Numbered from the stretch's first letter, positions 14,159 through 27,168 are shown. The stretch is DNA of 38,402 nucleotides from a bacterium (GCA_030372965.1 JAUCQC010000048.1:1-38402); one strand, 5' to 3'. Notes: generated by a model from the letters alone, not told the origin. Program-made: numbers and translations.

Positions 14159-16642
14159 CGCTTTCTTCTTCCGCTTCGCACCGCCGGACGGTTTCTTCCT
14201 CCGCTCCGAGATCCGCGCGATGAGCTGGACCATGGAACAAGCGAGGAACAGGAAAAGCAGAAGGACGAATCCGTTCCGCAACACGAACCACGACAGAAAC
14301 GCGAGCACGATCAGGGCCACCAGGGTTCTGGGCGACAGGATCGCGGAACGGCAGGCCGCCTCGATCTTCCGGAGAACCGGAACGGCCGCGCCCCATGCCC
14401 GGACCACGGCCGGACGCACCGGCCGCAGGCGCCCGCGGTTCCGGAACACCAGCCAGACCAGCAAAGCCAGCAAGGCCACCCGGAAAAACGCGAAAACCCC
14501 GGACCGGACCTGCCACACGGCCACGGACAACTTGTCCTCGGGTTTCACGATGGTGCGCGCGAAGCGGACCAGCTGGCCGGTTCTCGGGATGACGACCTGG
14601 ATCGGCATGACGCCGGCCCCGCCCGGGGACGCGGCCTGCACCGTCGACTGGCTGATCTCATCGAGCTTGTTCCCGAAATCCACCTCAGCCTTCATCTGCC
14701 GCACGACCTGCTCCTCCTCCATCGGCACGTTGCGGAACCTGCTCTTCGCCTCGTTCCCCGCGTAGAATTCCTTGAGCTGTTCGGCCGAACCGGCCTCTCC
14801 CAGCGCCGCGGGCGGCGGCGCCTTGTCGTACCGCACCTTGCGCGACCGCATGCCGAGCGCCTTCCAGCCCCGGATGGCCTCCTCCTTCTCGAGCGTGCTC
14901 CTGTAGTTGAAGTACCGGTAGTCGTTCGGCAGGTAAACCGACCACACGACCTGGCTCGCCATCACGTCCGCGGGCGGCAGAATCACGCCGCGGCCGCCCA
15001 TCCAGCGGAAGGGCGCGACGGCCCTGCAGGTGATGATCTCCACCGGAAAGGTTTCGAGCCGTGAGCCCGAATAGCGCGAGCGGATCAGGGGGACCAGCAG
15101 GCGGCCGTCAGAGCCTTTGGACGACTCCACGGGCTCTCCGCCCACGAACACGCTCCACACGTCCGCGTCCTTCGGCAGGCGGATCTCGAGGAACTGCTTT
15201 TCGGAGTTCCGGATCTCGTAGAGGATCCGGTTCACCTCCTTGCCGTCCTCGGTGAGCAGAGTGACCGCGTTCACGGACACGGCCGAGGCCATGGGCACGA
15301 TGATTTTCTCGTGGCGCTCCACGTCGAGCACCAGCGTGAACGGATGCTTCATCGTCCGGTACGCGAGCAGGAGCGGCTTCTCCGACCGGTTGTACAGGGC
15401 CGGCGGCAGTTTCTGCACGGCCACGCGCTCCAGCCCCTCGGACGAGACGGCCTTCACCTCCGCGCCCGTGTTCAGCGCCACGCCGACCGCGCCGGTTTCG
15501 CGCACCGCCCCGGACACGCGGAACCCGCGGAAGGCATTGGATTTTCCGCCCTCGGTCAGGGGCTTCTCGGTCGTGACCGTGAACGTCACCGCCCCCTCCC
15601 TCGCGTAGGTGAAGGGCACGGTCACGAGCCTCTGGCCCGCCTGCGTTCTCTCCTGCCACGCGCCCACGGCGTCGCCCGTCACGGACAGCACGTTGAGGTC
15701 GGCCGGCACGGACAGCACCGCCTGTTCCACGCCGCTGTGGAGGACGTTGAGCCCCACGTCCGAGACGACCCGCAGGCCGCCGTCCTCGATGGAGATCAGG
15801 TGGTTCACATCGGCGTACACCTTCGGGGGCAGTTTCTCGGCCGCCGGGACTTTCCTGCGCCAGGCCACCTGAATCGACGCGCCCGCGGGGATCACGGCGG
15901 CGACCACCGTGCCCGCGCCGCCCGGTTCGACGGAAAAGGCCTGGGCCCGCGGCACGTCCACGTCGATGTTCCGCATCGGAAGCTCGAGCCTGAGGAGCCG
16001 CACCGGCGCGGGCAGAATCGCGAGATCGAGGCGCTGGGGCCCCTGGTCCCCTTCGGAAGGCACGGTGAACACGGCTTCCACCGTGTGTTCGCCGGATCTG
16101 CCGATCAGCGCCTGGTGGGTGCCGCCCTCGGTCACCACGAGGCCGGGCGCGCCGTCGGTCCTCACTTCCTCGAGCGCCGCGCTCTGGTAGAGCAGGGGGA
16201 TTTTCAGCCAGGCGTTTCTTCGGAGCACGTGGATACGGAAGGTCGCGGTGAAACGGGTTCCGTTCCGGCCGAGCCGGCCGGAATACGCCGCGCGGGTGAC
16301 GAGGTAGTCGACCGGAGGCGCCCCGGAGCTGTCCGCCGGCGGCTTCATGGCCTCCACGAGTTTCGAGAATTCGGCCCTGGACAGCACGACCAGCCCGTTC
16401 CGCACGGCCGGACCGGATGCCGGCTTCTGGCCTGTCTGAGCCACAAGCCGGTTGTAGGTCTCGATCGGCAGGACGATTTCATTCTCGTCCATGCGGATGA
16501 TTTTCCTGAATTCGTCCCAGGGAACCGTGACCTTGGCCGCGTCCGTGTTTCCGTTCTGGCCGAAGGCGGAGGGTAAAAAACCGGCGATGAGGAGGCAGAA
16601 GGCCGGCCAGCGGAGTATTCCGCGTCGGATCGGGTCGCTCAT
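14147..16642 (-). CDS. Large membrane-anchored protein of unknown function
   Basis: The protein has 831 residues. ATG 16642 is preceded by AAGGAG at 7 nt and followed by a signal peptide or anchor (IRRGILRWPAFCLLIAGFLPSAFG). Residues about 30-720 appear extracytoplasmic and beta-rich, with no domain I can name; a PWDEFRKIIRMDE-like start and YLVTRAAYSGRLGRNGTRF recall large uncharacterised proteins of planctomycete-like bacteria. Two or three hydrophobic segments lie near the C-terminus (FFRVALLALLVWLVF, TLVALIVLAFLSWFVL and FVLLLFLFLACSMVQLI), followed by a basic cytosolic tail. The last codons (KKKANTD and stop) are read from the outer arm of the CGGAT repeat. No neighbour suggests a role; it is transcribed alone, with a 600-bp divergent region toward rho. 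Confidence 0.8.
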   Translation of the reverse strand: MSDPIRRGILRWPAFCLLIAGFLPSAFGQNGNTDAAKVTVPWDEFRKIIRMDENEIVLPIETYNRLVAQTGQKPASGPAVRNGLVVLSRAEFSKLVEAMKPPADSSGAPPVDYLVTRAAYSGRLGRNGTRFTATFRIHVLRRNAWLKIPLLYQSAALEEVRTDGAPGLVVTEGGTHQALIGRSGEHTVEAVFTVPSEGDQGPQRLDLAILPAPVRLLRLELPMRNIDVDVPRAQAFSVEPGGAGTVVAAVIPAGASIQVAWRRKVPAAEKLPPKVYADVNHLISIEDGGLRVVSDVGLNVLHSGVEQAVLSVPADLNVLSVTGDAVGAWQERTQAGQRLVTVPFTYAREGAVTFTVTTEKPLTEGGKSNAFRGFRVSGAVRETGAVGVALNTGAEVKAVSSEGLERVAVQKLPPALYNRSEKPLLLAYRTMKHPFTLVLDVERHEKIIVPMASAVSVNAVTLLTEDGKEVNRILYEIRNSEKQFLEIRLPKDADVWSVFVGGEPVESSKGSDGRLLVPLIRSRYSGSRLETFPVEIITCRAVAPFRWMGGRGVILPPADVMASQVVWSVYLPNDYRYFNYRSTLEKEEAIRGWKALGMRSRKVRYDKAPPPAALGEAGSAEQLKEFYAGNEAKSRFRNVPMEEEQVVRQMKAEVDFGNKLDEISQSTVQAASPGGAGVMPIQVVIPRTGQLVRFARTIVKPEDKLSVAVWQVRSGVFAFFRVALLALLVWLVFRNRGRLRPVRPAVVRAWGAAVPVLRKIEAACRSAILSPRTLVALIVLAFLSWFVLRNGFVLLLFLFLACSMVQLIARISERRKKPSGGAKRKKKANTD

Positions 16643-17246
16643 GAGGATCTCCTTGAAATTGGACAGTCCGTCTGAAATAATATAATCAAAAAAAAAACAA
16701 AAGAACACCGGAGGAATGAAGGGGACCGTACATAGGAATGAACGGATGGCAGTGCGCGGAGTTCCTCCCATTTTTCAGCCTCTGCAGAACAGATGCGGAT
16801 CCATCCATTTTCAGCCAACGGGACAAATAATTGTTTATTATCGGATAACCAGCCCCAGAAATGGGCCGGGGCGTCTTCCGAAATTTATGACATTCCGGTA
16901 ATAATTGCCGCCTGTCCTGTCACGGCCCTGAAAATACTTGACAATAATGGATTATTTTCCTATTTTAATATAGTCCAATCAATCACCAGCCGAATTCATT
17001 GATAATCGAAATCATACTTCTTCCAATCATCCGCACGACAGGTCCCGAATGAGCTTATCGTCCTGAAACCAGGTCCGCAAAGCATTGTCCCCGTCTTTCT
17101 CATTTCGATCCGACCGTTTCTTCCGCGTTTTCCGCGTCCCGGACGCAGGAATCCTTAAAGCGGCATGACGGCCGGACCGCGTCCACCGGCAGCCGATCGG
17201 AGGCCCGGACCGGATGCGTCCCACGGAAAACCAAGGAGGTTTTTGA
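16643..17246. other. Divergent intergenic region upstream of rho
   Basis: No convincing gene. A minus-strand TATATT (16684-16679) next to an A/T tract may serve the large membrane protein. A hairpin with GCCCC and GGGGC arms lies near 16850-16872. TTGACA at 16938-16943 is the likely rho -35. The stretch from there to the rho ATG would give an unusually long leader of about 270 nt. Long leaders are common for rho, which regulates itself by attenuation in several bacteria; that regulation is not demonstrated here. Confidence 0.5.
16938..16966 (+). promoter_or_regulatory. Candidate rho promoter
   Basis: A perfect TTGACA (16938-16943), a 17-nt spacer and TATTTT (16961-16966). The -10 is weak, and TAATAT at 16966-16971 is an alternative with too long a spacer. 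Confidence 0.45.
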
Positions 17247-18494
17247 ATGGATATATCCGATCTCAAGAAATTGAAAATCGCCGAGCTCACCGATCTGGCC
17301 CAGAACATGAAAATCGAGGGCTATTCCGGGCTTCGCAAGCAGGAACTGATCTTCAAGATCCTGGAGGCACAGACCCACCAGGACGGGAACATATTCTCCG
17401 AGGGCGTGCTGGAGATCCTGCCGGACGGGTACGGATTCCTGCGCTCCAACGACACCAATTACCTGCCGGGGCCGGACGACATCTACGTCTCGCCCTCCCA
17501 GATCAAGCGCTTCAGCCTGCGCACCGGCGACGTGGTGTCCGGCCAGATCCGGCCGCCGAAGGACAATGAGCGCTTCTTCGCCCTGATCAAGGTCGAGGCC
17601 ATCAATTACGAGAACCCGGACGAGGCCAAGAGCAAGATTCTCTTCGACAACCTGACCCCCCTGTATCCCAAGGAGAAGCTGAACCTCGAGGTGGATTCGC
17701 GCGATTACACCACGCGCATCATGGACATGCTCACGCCCATCGGCAAGGGCCAGCGCGGCCTCATCGTGGCACAGCCGCGCACCGGCAAGACCATCATTCT
17801 CCAGAAAATCGCCAATTCCATCGCCAAGAACCACCCGGAAGTCACGCTCATCGTCCTGCTCATCGACGAGCGGCCCGAGGAAGTCACCGACATGGAGCGC
17901 TCGGTCAAGGCCGAGGTGATCAGCTCGACCTTCGACGAGCCCGCCGAGCGCCACGTCCAGGTGGCCGAAATGGTGATCGAGAAGTCCAAGCGCCTGGTCG
18001 AATACGGCCACGACGTGGTGATCCTGCTCGACTCCATCACCCGGCTGGCCCGCGCGCACAACGTCGTGGTGCCCCACTCGGGCAAGATTCTCTCCGGCGG
18101 CGTCGACTCCAACGCGCTCCAGAGGCCGAAGCGGTTCTTCGGCGCCGCGCGCAACGTCGAGGAGGGCGGAAGCCTGACCATCATCGCCACGGCCCTGATC
18201 GACACGGGTTCCCGCATGGACGAGGTCATTTTCGAGGAATTCAAGGGCACGGGCAACATGGAAATCCAGCTCAACCGCCAGCTCTCCGACCGGCGCATCT
18301 ACCCCGCCATAGACATCAACAAGTCGGGCACGCGCAAAGAGGAGCTCCTGATGACGGAAATGGAGCTGAACCGGGTCTGGATCCTGCGCAAGCTGCTGAA
18401 CGAGCTGAACATGACCGAGGCCATGGAATTCCTCATCGAGAAGATGCGGAGCACGCGCAACAACAAGGATTTCCTGGAATCGATGAGCACATGA
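17247..18494 (+). CDS. rho: Transcription termination factor Rho
   Basis: At 415 residues it is close to the E. coli length. AAGGAGGT lies 6 nt before ATG 17247. Residues 1-45 form the Rho N-terminal helical domain ([16 protein letters not shown]); 47-125 the cold-shock RNA-binding domain ([32 protein letters not shown]). From about 155 onward is the RecA-like ATPase: Walker A QPRTGKT with K181, [15 protein letters not shown], the Q-loop region [19 protein letters not shown] and [24 protein letters not shown]. The usual PPKAGKT Walker A is QPRTGKT here. Rho is a homohexameric RNA helicase that ends transcripts. rpmE follows after repeat locus C. Confidence 0.98.
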   Translation: MDISDLKKLKIAELTDLAQNMKIEGYSGLRKQELIFKILEAQTHQDGNIFSEGVLEILPDGYGFLRSNDTNYLPGPDDIYVSPSQIKRFSLRTGDVVSGQIRPPKDNERFFALIKVEAINYENPDEAKSKILFDNLTPLYPKEKLNLEVDSRDYTTRIMDMLTPIGKGQRGLIVAQPRTGKTIILQKIANSIAKNHPEVTLIVLLIDERPEEVTDMERSVKAEVISSTFDEPAERHVQVAEMVIEKSKRLVEYGHDVVILLDSITRLARAHNVVVPHSGKILSGGVDSNALQRPKRFFGAARNVEEGGSLTIIATALIDTGSRMDEVIFEEFKGTGNMEIQLNRQLSDRRIYPAIDINKSGTRKEELLMTEMELNRVWILRKLLNELNMTEAMEFLIEKMRSTRNNKDFLESMST

Positions 18495-18495
18495 A

Positions 18496-18674
18496 TGGAA
18501 CACGGATTCGACGGATAAAACGGATCATCACGGATTAAAAGGGATTAATAGGGTAATCCATTGATTTGAAAAAGACGCAAGCTTCAGGTTAGAAATACTG
18601 GAAGTCATTGAATTACGCTATACCTCCCGCTCTATCCGTGCAAATCCGTTCCATCCGTCGAATCCGTGTTCCAT
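18496..18674. repeat. Paired CGGAT-rich inverted repeat, locus C
   Basis: The simplest copy of the family: forward arm 18496-18568 (TGGAACACGGATTCGACGG, ending GGGTAATCCATTGATTTG) and reverse arm 18602-18674 (AAGTCATTGAATTACGCTAT, ending AATCCGTGTTCCAT). The outer 20 bases are perfectly inverted, TGGAACACGGATTCGACGGA against its complement; the inner parts match loosely. The 33-nt centre holds no strong hairpin. The element begins one base after the rho stop codon. Confidence 0.85.
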
Positions 18675-18771
18675 GCTTTTCCCCGGAAACGCAGCAAAAA
18701 CAGCCGTTTTTCCCCTTGCATTCTGGTTTTTTTCTGTGTATATTTATCGGATTTAAGAGGAGGATTTTGTT

Positions 18772-18996
18772 TTGAAAAAGGACATCCACCCGAAATACAA
18801 CCTCATTGAGGTGAAATGCGCCTGCGGCAACGTGTTTGAAACCCGTTCCACGGCCAAGGAAATCCACGTGGAAATCTGCTCCGCCTGCCACCCCTTCTTC
18901 ACCGGCAAACAGAAGCTGGTGGACACGGCCGGCCGGGTCGAGAAGTACATGAAGAAATACGCCATCGACAAGGAAAAGAAGGCCAAGGCCGAGTGA
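18772..18996 (+). CDS. rpmE: Ribosomal protein L31 (zinc-binding form)
   Basis: The protein has 74 residues. The TTG start at 18772 is fixed by AGAGGAGGA eight nt upstream and by the conserved N-terminus [10 protein letters not shown]. Zinc ligands C16, C18, C36 and C39 are all present, so this is the zinc-bound (C+) form. It is a component of the 50S subunit at the subunit interface. The tail is lysine-rich. It ends in a terminator at 19030-19059. The order rpmE - DUF1385 - prfA is widely conserved in bacteria. Confidence 0.97.
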   Translation: MKKDIHPKYNLIEVKCACGNVFETRSTAKEIHVEICSACHPFFTGKQKLVDTAGRVEKYMKKYAIDKEKKAKAE

Positions 18997-19029
18997 CCCG
19001 GATTTGCCACCGAGTGAGCGAGAACCCCG

Positions 19030-19059
19030 GCGGACCCGAATCATCGGTTCCGCTTTTTT
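19030..19059 (+). terminator. Intrinsic terminator after rpmE
   Basis: Stem GCGGACCCGA and TCGGTTCCGC (one internal mismatch), loop ATCA, then six T. It lies 34 nt past the rpmE stop and 27 nt before the next start codon, so it probably sets the level of readthrough into the DUF1385-prfA genes. Confidence 0.8.
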
Positions 19060-19086
19060 ATGCCCGAACGTGAAGGATTCCATCGC

Positions 19087-19992
19087 ATGAGCACCCGGAT
19101 GAACGTCGGCGGACAGGCCGTGATCGAAGGCGTCATGATGCGTTCCCCCGATTCCGTGGCCGTGGCGGTGCGGAAGCCGGACGGCGGAATCCGGGTCCGG
19201 TGCAGGCCGCACGTCCCGTGGACCAAACGGGTCCGGCCCCTCGGCTGGCCCTTCATCCGGGGCGGCGTCATCCTGATCGAATCCCTGGTGCTCGGGTTCC
19301 GGGCCCTGGAGTATTCGAGCGAGACGGCCATGGCCTACGCCTCAAAACCCGATCCGAAACCCGCCGGCCCCGCGGAAAAGTGGCTGATGGCCGGGACCCT
19401 GGCGTTTTCCTTCGCGGCCGGGCTCCTGCTGTTCTTCTACCTGCCCCTGCTCGTGGCGGGATGGACGGGCGTGGAGAGCGGCTGGGCCTTCAATCTCGTC
19501 GACGGCGCGGTGCGGCTCGCCGTGTTCCTGGCCTACCTGGTCCTGATCCGGCAGTGGAAGGACATCCGCCGCGTGTTCGAATACCACGGCGCCGAACACA
19601 AGTCGATCTTCGCGTTCGAGTCGGGCAAACCGCTCGACGTGGAATCCGCCAGGCCCTTTTCCGTGCGCCACCCCCGGTGCGGAACCAGTTTTCTGCTGAC
19701 CGTGGTGTGGGTTTCCATCCTGGTGTTCCTCTTCCTGGGCCGGCCCGACACGGTCGGCGACCGGCTGGTCCGCCTGCTCTTCCTCCCCGTCATCGGCGGC
19801 CTGTCGTACGAGATCATCCGGCTGGCCTCGACCCCGGCCGGGGAGTGGCTCTCGAAGACGCTGGTGGCGCCGGGCGTGTGGCTGCAGCGCCTCACCACGG
19901 ACGAGCCGGACGACGGCCAGATCGAGGTGGCGCTCGCCGCGCTCCACGCGGCCCTGGGCCGGACGGGCGGGCCGGCCGTCGAAACGGATTGA
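19087..19992 (+). CDS. DUF1385 family membrane protein
   Basis: ATG 19087 is chosen because AAGGA lies 10 nt upstream and the family begins NVGGQAVIEGVMMRSP directly after it; an in-frame ATG at 19060 directly follows the T-run of the terminator. The protein has 301 residues. About three to four hydrophobic segments are seen, roughly residues 104-125, 138-153, 200-217 and 225-245. Between the second and third lies the family signature YHGAEHKSIFAFE. The biochemical role of DUF1385 is unknown; its steady position between rpmE and prfA suggests a link to translation or envelope physiology, which is inference only. Confidence 0.92.
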   Translation: MSTRMNVGGQAVIEGVMMRSPDSVAVAVRKPDGGIRVRCRPHVPWTKRVRPLGWPFIRGGVILIESLVLGFRALEYSSETAMAYASKPDPKPAGPAEKWLMAGTLAFSFAAGLLLFFYLPLLVAGWTGVESGWAFNLVDGAVRLAVFLAYLVLIRQWKDIRRVFEYHGAEHKSIFAFESGKPLDVESARPFSVRHPRCGTSFLLTVVWVSILVFLFLGRPDTVGDRLVRLLFLPVIGGLSYEIIRLASTPAGEWLSKTLVAPGVWLQRLTTDEPDDGQIEVALAALHAALGRTGGPAVETD

Positions 19993-20069
19993 TTCTGCCA
20001 CATGCGATGGAAGGACGAAAAGAGTCGGATGGCGGACACCGATGGCAAAGCGGAATCCTGCCAGTCGGA

Positions 20070-20181
20070 GCAGTCGAAAGCCCGGCCTATAAATCATTCT
20101 GTTCGTATAAAACAAAAAGGTGTACGCACAATCATCAATCAATGCAATAATCCGGATCAGCGTGGACGGGCTTTCGACTGC
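20070..20181. repeat. Perfect 15-bp inverted repeat upstream of prfA
   Basis: GCAGTCGAAAGCCCG (20070-20084) and its exact complement CGGGCTTTCGACTGC (20167-20181) enclose 82 bp of AT-rich DNA. The right arm ends 25 nt before the prfA start. It could fold as a long-loop stem in the leader or mark a small inserted element. The centre carries promoter-like AT tracts (CCTATAAAT, CGTATAAAAC). Confidence 0.7.
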
Positions 20182-20206
20182 CCGAGCGACACGGGAGCCT
20201 GAGGCG

Positions 20207-21298
20207 ATGGGTTCGGCGGAGAACGACGTTCTGCTCGCCCGGTGCGGCCGCATGGAAATCCGGCTCCGGGAGGTCGAGAAGGCCCTGGAGGACCCGGACG
20301 TCCTCCGGCAGGCGGACAAGGCCGTCGCCTACAACCGGGAGTACCGGCAGCTGGCCGCCCTCATGGAGAAGGCCGGCGCCTACCGCTCGCTCCTGGAGAA
20401 GATCGACGGCGACGCGGACATCCTGAAGAATTCGTCCGATGCCGAGCTCCGCGCCATGGCGCAGGAGGAGCTCGAGGAGGCCCGCGCCGCGCTGGGTCCC
20501 GCAGAGACCGAGTTGAAGCGCCTCCTCATCCCGAAGAACCCCGAGGACGAGCGGAACGCCATCATGGAGATCCGCGCCGGCACCGGGGGCGAGGAAGCGG
20601 CCCTGTTCGCGGGCGACCTGTTCCGGATGTACACCAAGTACGTCGAGGGCCGGGGCTGGCGCCGCGAGCTGATGGGCTCCAACCCCACGGGCCTGGGCGG
20701 GTTCAAGGAAATCGTCTTTTCCGTGACCGGCGAGGGCGCGTTCGGCGTCCTGAAATTCGAGAGCGGCGTGCACCGGGTCCAGCGCGTGCCCGTCACGGAG
20801 ACCGGGGGACGCATCCACACCTCCGCCGCGTCCGTGGTTGTTCTGCCCGAGGTCGAGGAAGTGGACGTGGTGATCGACCCGAAGGACATCCGCATCGACG
20901 TGTACCGGTCGTCCGGTCCCGGCGGCCAGAGCGTGAACACCACCGACTCCGCGGTGCGCATCACCCACATCCCGTCCGGGATGATCGTCACCTGCCAGGA
21001 CGAGAAGTCCCAGCACAAGAACAAGGCCAAGGCGCTGAAAGTCCTGCGGGCGCGGCTGTACGACCTGCGCAAGAAGGAGGACGAGGCGAGGGTGAAGGCC
21101 AGCCGGCGGTCGATGATCGGCACCGGCGACCGGAGCGAAAAGATACGGACCTACAACTTCCCCCAGGGCCGCGTGACCGACCACCGGGTCAACCTGACGC
21201 TGTACCGCCTTCCCGAAATCATGAACGGCGACATCGGCGAGCTGGTCGAAACCCTGCGCGTGGCCGATCTCGACGCGAGGCTGGAGGAGGAAAAGTAA
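20207..21298 (+). CDS. prfA: Peptide chain release factor 1
   Basis: ATG 20207 has GGGAG and GAGG sites upstream; longer in-frame extensions run through the inverted repeat and lack homology. The 363 residues match RF1 length. It reads UAA and UAG stop codons: the tripeptide anticodon is PVT within [18 protein letters not shown], a permitted PxT variant of the usual PAT. The catalytic GGQ is in [20 protein letters not shown]. Both exclude RF2 (SPF). It follows DUF1385 in the conserved order. prmC, which often comes next and methylates GGQ, is not here; glgC follows instead. Confidence 0.97.
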   Translation: MGSAENDVLLARCGRMEIRLREVEKALEDPDVLRQADKAVAYNREYRQLAALMEKAGAYRSLLEKIDGDADILKNSSDAELRAMAQEELEEARAALGPAETELKRLLIPKNPEDERNAIMEIRAGTGGEEAALFAGDLFRMYTKYVEGRGWRRELMGSNPTGLGGFKEIVFSVTGEGAFGVLKFESGVHRVQRVPVTETGGRIHTSAASVVVLPEVEEVDVVIDPKDIRIDVYRSSGPGGQSVNTTDSAVRITHIPSGMIVTCQDEKSQHKNKAKALKVLRARLYDLRKKEDEARVKASRRSMIGTGDRSEKIRTYNFPQGRVTDHRVNLTLYRLPEIMNGDIGELVETLRVADLDARLEEEK

Positions 21299-21304
21299 AC
21301 GCGT

Positions 21305-21376
21305 GCGGCCGGGCCGTCCGGCCGCTGTACGGGGAAACGGGATGAACGTCGGCTTCCGCCCCTGGGCGGCGGAAGC
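21305..21376. other. Two GC hairpins between prfA and glgC
   Basis: GCGGCCGG/CCGGCCGC (21305-21325) and GCTTCCGCC/GGCGGAAGC (21352-21376). Neither has a U-tract. The second ends 8 nt before the glgC ribosome binding site and could affect its access. Confidence 0.4.
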
Positions 21377-21394
21377 GCCCATCAGGAGGCACCC

Positions 21395-22681
21395 ATGGCT
21401 CGAAACGTTCTCGCCATCATCATGGCCGGCGGGTCTGGAACCCGCCTGTGGCCGCTGACCAAGGACCGGGCGAAACCCGCCGTTCCCATCGCCGGCAAAT
21501 TCCGGCTGATCGACATCCCCATCAGCAACTGCATCAATTCGGAGATCCGCCAGATCTTCGTCCTCACCCAGTTCAACTCCAACTCCCTCAACCGCCACGT
21601 GTCGCAGACGTATTTCTTCGACCGGTTCACCGGCGGATTCGTGCAGATCCTCGCCGCCCAGCAGACCGTGGAGCATTCGGACTGGTACCAGGGAACGGCC
21701 GACTCCGTGCGCAAGAACCTCCGCTATTTCCAGGACCGGACCTACGACCACTATCTCGTTCTCGCCGGCGACCATCTCTATTCGATGGACTACCAGCGGC
21801 TCATCAGCCATCACATCGAAAAGGGCTCGGACATCACCGTCGGCGTCCTGCCCGTGGCGCGCGAGAAAGCCTCGGAATTCGGCGTTCTCAAGCTGGACGG
21901 GGAATCGCGCATCACGGAGTTCCTCGAGAAGCCGAAACAGCCGTCCGACGTCGACCCCTTCATCGCCTCCCGCGAATGGATGCGCAGCCAGGGGCACCAG
22001 TCCTCCGGGGACGAGGTCATCGGATCCATGGGCATCTACCTCTTCAACCGCGACGTGCTCCTCGAACTGCTGACCGAGACCGACCACACCGATTTCGGAA
22101 AGGGCGTCATTCCGCACGCCATCCAGACGAAAAACGTGTCCGGCTACCTGTTCGACGGATACTGGGAGGACGTCGGGACCATCCGGTCCTTCTACAAGGC
22201 CATGATGGACCTCGTCGTGCCCTGCCCCAAATTCAACTTCTACGAGGCCCGGCGTCCCATCTACACCCGGCCCCGGTACCTGCCCGGCGCCAAGATCACC
22301 AACTGCCAGGTGATGGAATCCATCATCAACGAGGGCACGGTGCTGGAGGAATGCCGGGTGGAACATTCCATGATCGGCATCCGCGGCCGCGTCAGTCAGG
22401 GCGCGTCGATCAGCCGCTCCATCGTCATGGGCGCCGATTATTTCGAGACCGCGGAACACCTCGTGGAGAACCGGCGCCTCAACCGGCCCAACATCGGCAT
22501 CGGACGGAACTGCGTCATCGAGAAGGCCATCATCGACAAAAACGCCCGGCTCGGCGAGGGGGTTCAGATTCTCGACCGGAACCGGCCCATGGATCTGGAA
22601 ACGGAGAATTACATGATCAAGGAAGGCATCGTCATCGTGCCCAAGAACGGCGTGCTCGCCCCCGGGACCGTCATTGGATAA
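21395..22681 (+). CDS. glgC: Glucose-1-phosphate adenylyltransferase
   Basis: The protein has 428 residues. It makes ADP-glucose from ATP and glucose-1-phosphate, the committed step of bacterial glycogen synthesis. It has AGGAGG 5-10 nt upstream. The nucleotidyltransferase domain shows [33 protein letters not shown], the [13 protein letters not shown] active-site tract and [18 protein letters not shown] and FLEKP follow, and the sugar-phosphate site GYWEDVGTI lies near residue 250. The C-terminal third is a left-handed beta-helix (hexapeptide repeats such as [11 protein letters not shown]), which usually carries allosteric control. No other glycogen gene is nearby. Its stop overlaps the start of carA. 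Confidence 0.96.
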   Translation: MARNVLAIIMAGGSGTRLWPLTKDRAKPAVPIAGKFRLIDIPISNCINSEIRQIFVLTQFNSNSLNRHVSQTYFFDRFTGGFVQILAAQQTVEHSDWYQGTADSVRKNLRYFQDRTYDHYLVLAGDHLYSMDYQRLISHHIEKGSDITVGVLPVAREKASEFGVLKLDGESRITEFLEKPKQPSDVDPFIASREWMRSQGHQSSGDEVIGSMGIYLFNRDVLLELLTETDHTDFGKGVIPHAIQTKNVSGYLFDGYWEDVGTIRSFYKAMMDLVVPCPKFNFYEARRPIYTRPRYLPGAKITNCQVMESIINEGTVLEECRVEHSMIGIRGRVSQGASISRSIVMGADYFETAEHLVENRRLNRPNIGIGRNCVIEKAIIDKNARLGEGVQILDRNRPMDLETENYMIKEGIVIVPKNGVLAPGTVIG

Positions 22682-23810
22682 GCCGAAACCGGCCGTCCTG
22701 ATCCTTCAGGACGGCCGCACGTTTACGGGCGAGCCGTTCGGCGCCCCGGTCACGGCCTTCGGCGAGGCGGTGTTCAACACCGGCATGACGGGGTACCAGG
22801 AAATCCTCACGGATCCCTCGTACCGCGGCCAGATGGTGGTCATGACTTATCCCCACATCGGAAACACGGGGATCAACGAGGAGGACGTTGAATCGTACCG
22901 CCCCCACGTCGAGGCCCTCATCGTCCGGGAGCTGTGCGCCGAGCCGAGCAATTTCCGGTCGACGCGGAGCCTCGACGAATACCTGAAAGAATCGGGCATC
23001 CCCGGCATCCAGGGAATCGACACGCGCGCCCTGACGCGCCACCTGCGTGAAAAGGGGTCGCTGATGGCCGTTCTGTCGACCGACGGAACGGACCCGGCCG
23101 TCCTTCGGGGGAAACTGGCGGCCCACCCGGGCATCGTGGGGCGCGACCTGGTCAGCGGCGTGAGCATCGAGCGGCCCCTGGAATGGTCCGTTCCCGCGTC
23201 CCGGGCCTGGTACCGCGATCCCGTGACCGCGGAGCCGGGGAAGCGGCGGTTCAAGGTCGCGGCCTTCGACTTCGGCATGAAGTGGAACATCCTGCGCCTG
23301 CTGACCGCATTCGGCATGGACGTCACCGTGCTTCCCGCGTCCACGCCCGCGGAAAAGGTGAAGGAGATGAAGCCGGACGGGGTTTTCCTGTCCAACGGGC
23401 CCGGGGACCCCGAGGCGCTGGGCCCGGTCATCGGCACGGTCCGCCGCGTCGCGGCCGAATTCCCGGTCTTCGGCATCTGCCTCGGACACCAGATTCTCGG
23501 CCTGGCCTTCGGCGCCAAGACGCTCAAGCTGAAATTCGGGCACCACGGGTCGAACCACCCGGTGCGCGAGGAAAAAACCGGCCGCATCGAGATCACCTCG
23601 CAGAACCACAATTTCGCGGTGGACCCGGGTTCCGCCCGGTCCGCGGGATTCGACATCACCCACATCAACCTGAACGACCGCACGGTCGAGGGCATGCGCC
23701 ACAGGGAACTGCCCGTGTTCTGCGTGCAGTACCACCCCGAGGCCTCCCCCGGCCCGCACGACTCGCTCGCCCTGTTCCGCGAATTCATCCGGCGGATGGA
23801 AACGTCCTGA
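22674..23810 (+). CDS. carA: Carbamoyl-phosphate synthase small (glutaminase) subunit
   Basis: The protein has 378 residues. The TTG start at 22674 overlaps the glgC stop by 8 nt and has no clear ribosome binding site, so translation is probably coupled to glgC; homology ([19 protein letters not shown]) begins within six residues. The N-terminal CarA domain (residues 1 to about 150: [27 protein letters not shown]) is followed by a class I glutamine amidotransferase domain with nucleophile C269 in GICLGHQ and H354/E356 in YHPEASPGP. It supplies ammonia from glutamine to CarB. carB follows after 16 nt. Confidence 0.96.
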   Translation: MDKPKPAVLILQDGRTFTGEPFGAPVTAFGEAVFNTGMTGYQEILTDPSYRGQMVVMTYPHIGNTGINEEDVESYRPHVEALIVRELCAEPSNFRSTRSLDEYLKESGIPGIQGIDTRALTRHLREKGSLMAVLSTDGTDPAVLRGKLAAHPGIVGRDLVSGVSIERPLEWSVPASRAWYRDPVTAEPGKRRFKVAAFDFGMKWNILRLLTAFGMDVTVLPASTPAEKVKEMKPDGVFLSNGPGDPEALGPVIGTVRRVAAEFPVFGICLGHQILGLAFGAKTLKLKFGHHGSNHPVREEKTGRIEITSQNHNFAVDPGSARSAGFDITHINLNDRTVEGMRHRELPVFCVQYHPEASPGPHDSLALFREFIRRMETS

Positions 23811-23826
23811 ACCCATCGGAACCCGC

Positions 23827-27054
<3,228 letters not shown>

Positions 27055-27057
<3 letters not shown>

Positions 27058-27073
27058 AGGGGTTCACCCTTCA
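27055..27073 (+). other. Small hairpin spanning the carB stop
   Basis: TGAAGGG and CCCTTCA, loop GTTCA, beginning with the stop codon itself. No U-tract; minor. Confidence 0.4.
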
Positions 27074-27138
27074 GGGTTCCATCTGATGAAAGGCTGAAGC
27101 CTGAACTCCTGAAACCGGGCAAGATCGGGGTATGAGAT

Positions 27139-27168
27139 CGCGCCGGGGTTCCGCCCCGGCGCGTTTTT
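27139..27168 (+). terminator. Intrinsic terminator of the glgC-carAB genes
   Basis: Perfect 10-bp stem CGCGCCGGGG and CCCCGGCGCG, loop TTCCG, then TTTTT. It lies 81 nt after the carB stop. Confidence 0.9.

Noticed and set aside
19060-19086. Upstream ATG at 19060 as start of DUF1385
   Set aside because: It directly follows the terminator T-run, has no ribosome binding site, and the nine extra residues are not part of the family.
20135-22459. A 774-codon minus-strand frame opposite prfA and glgC
   Set aside because: A shadow frame; it crosses two conserved plus-strand genes and shows no recognisable motifs.
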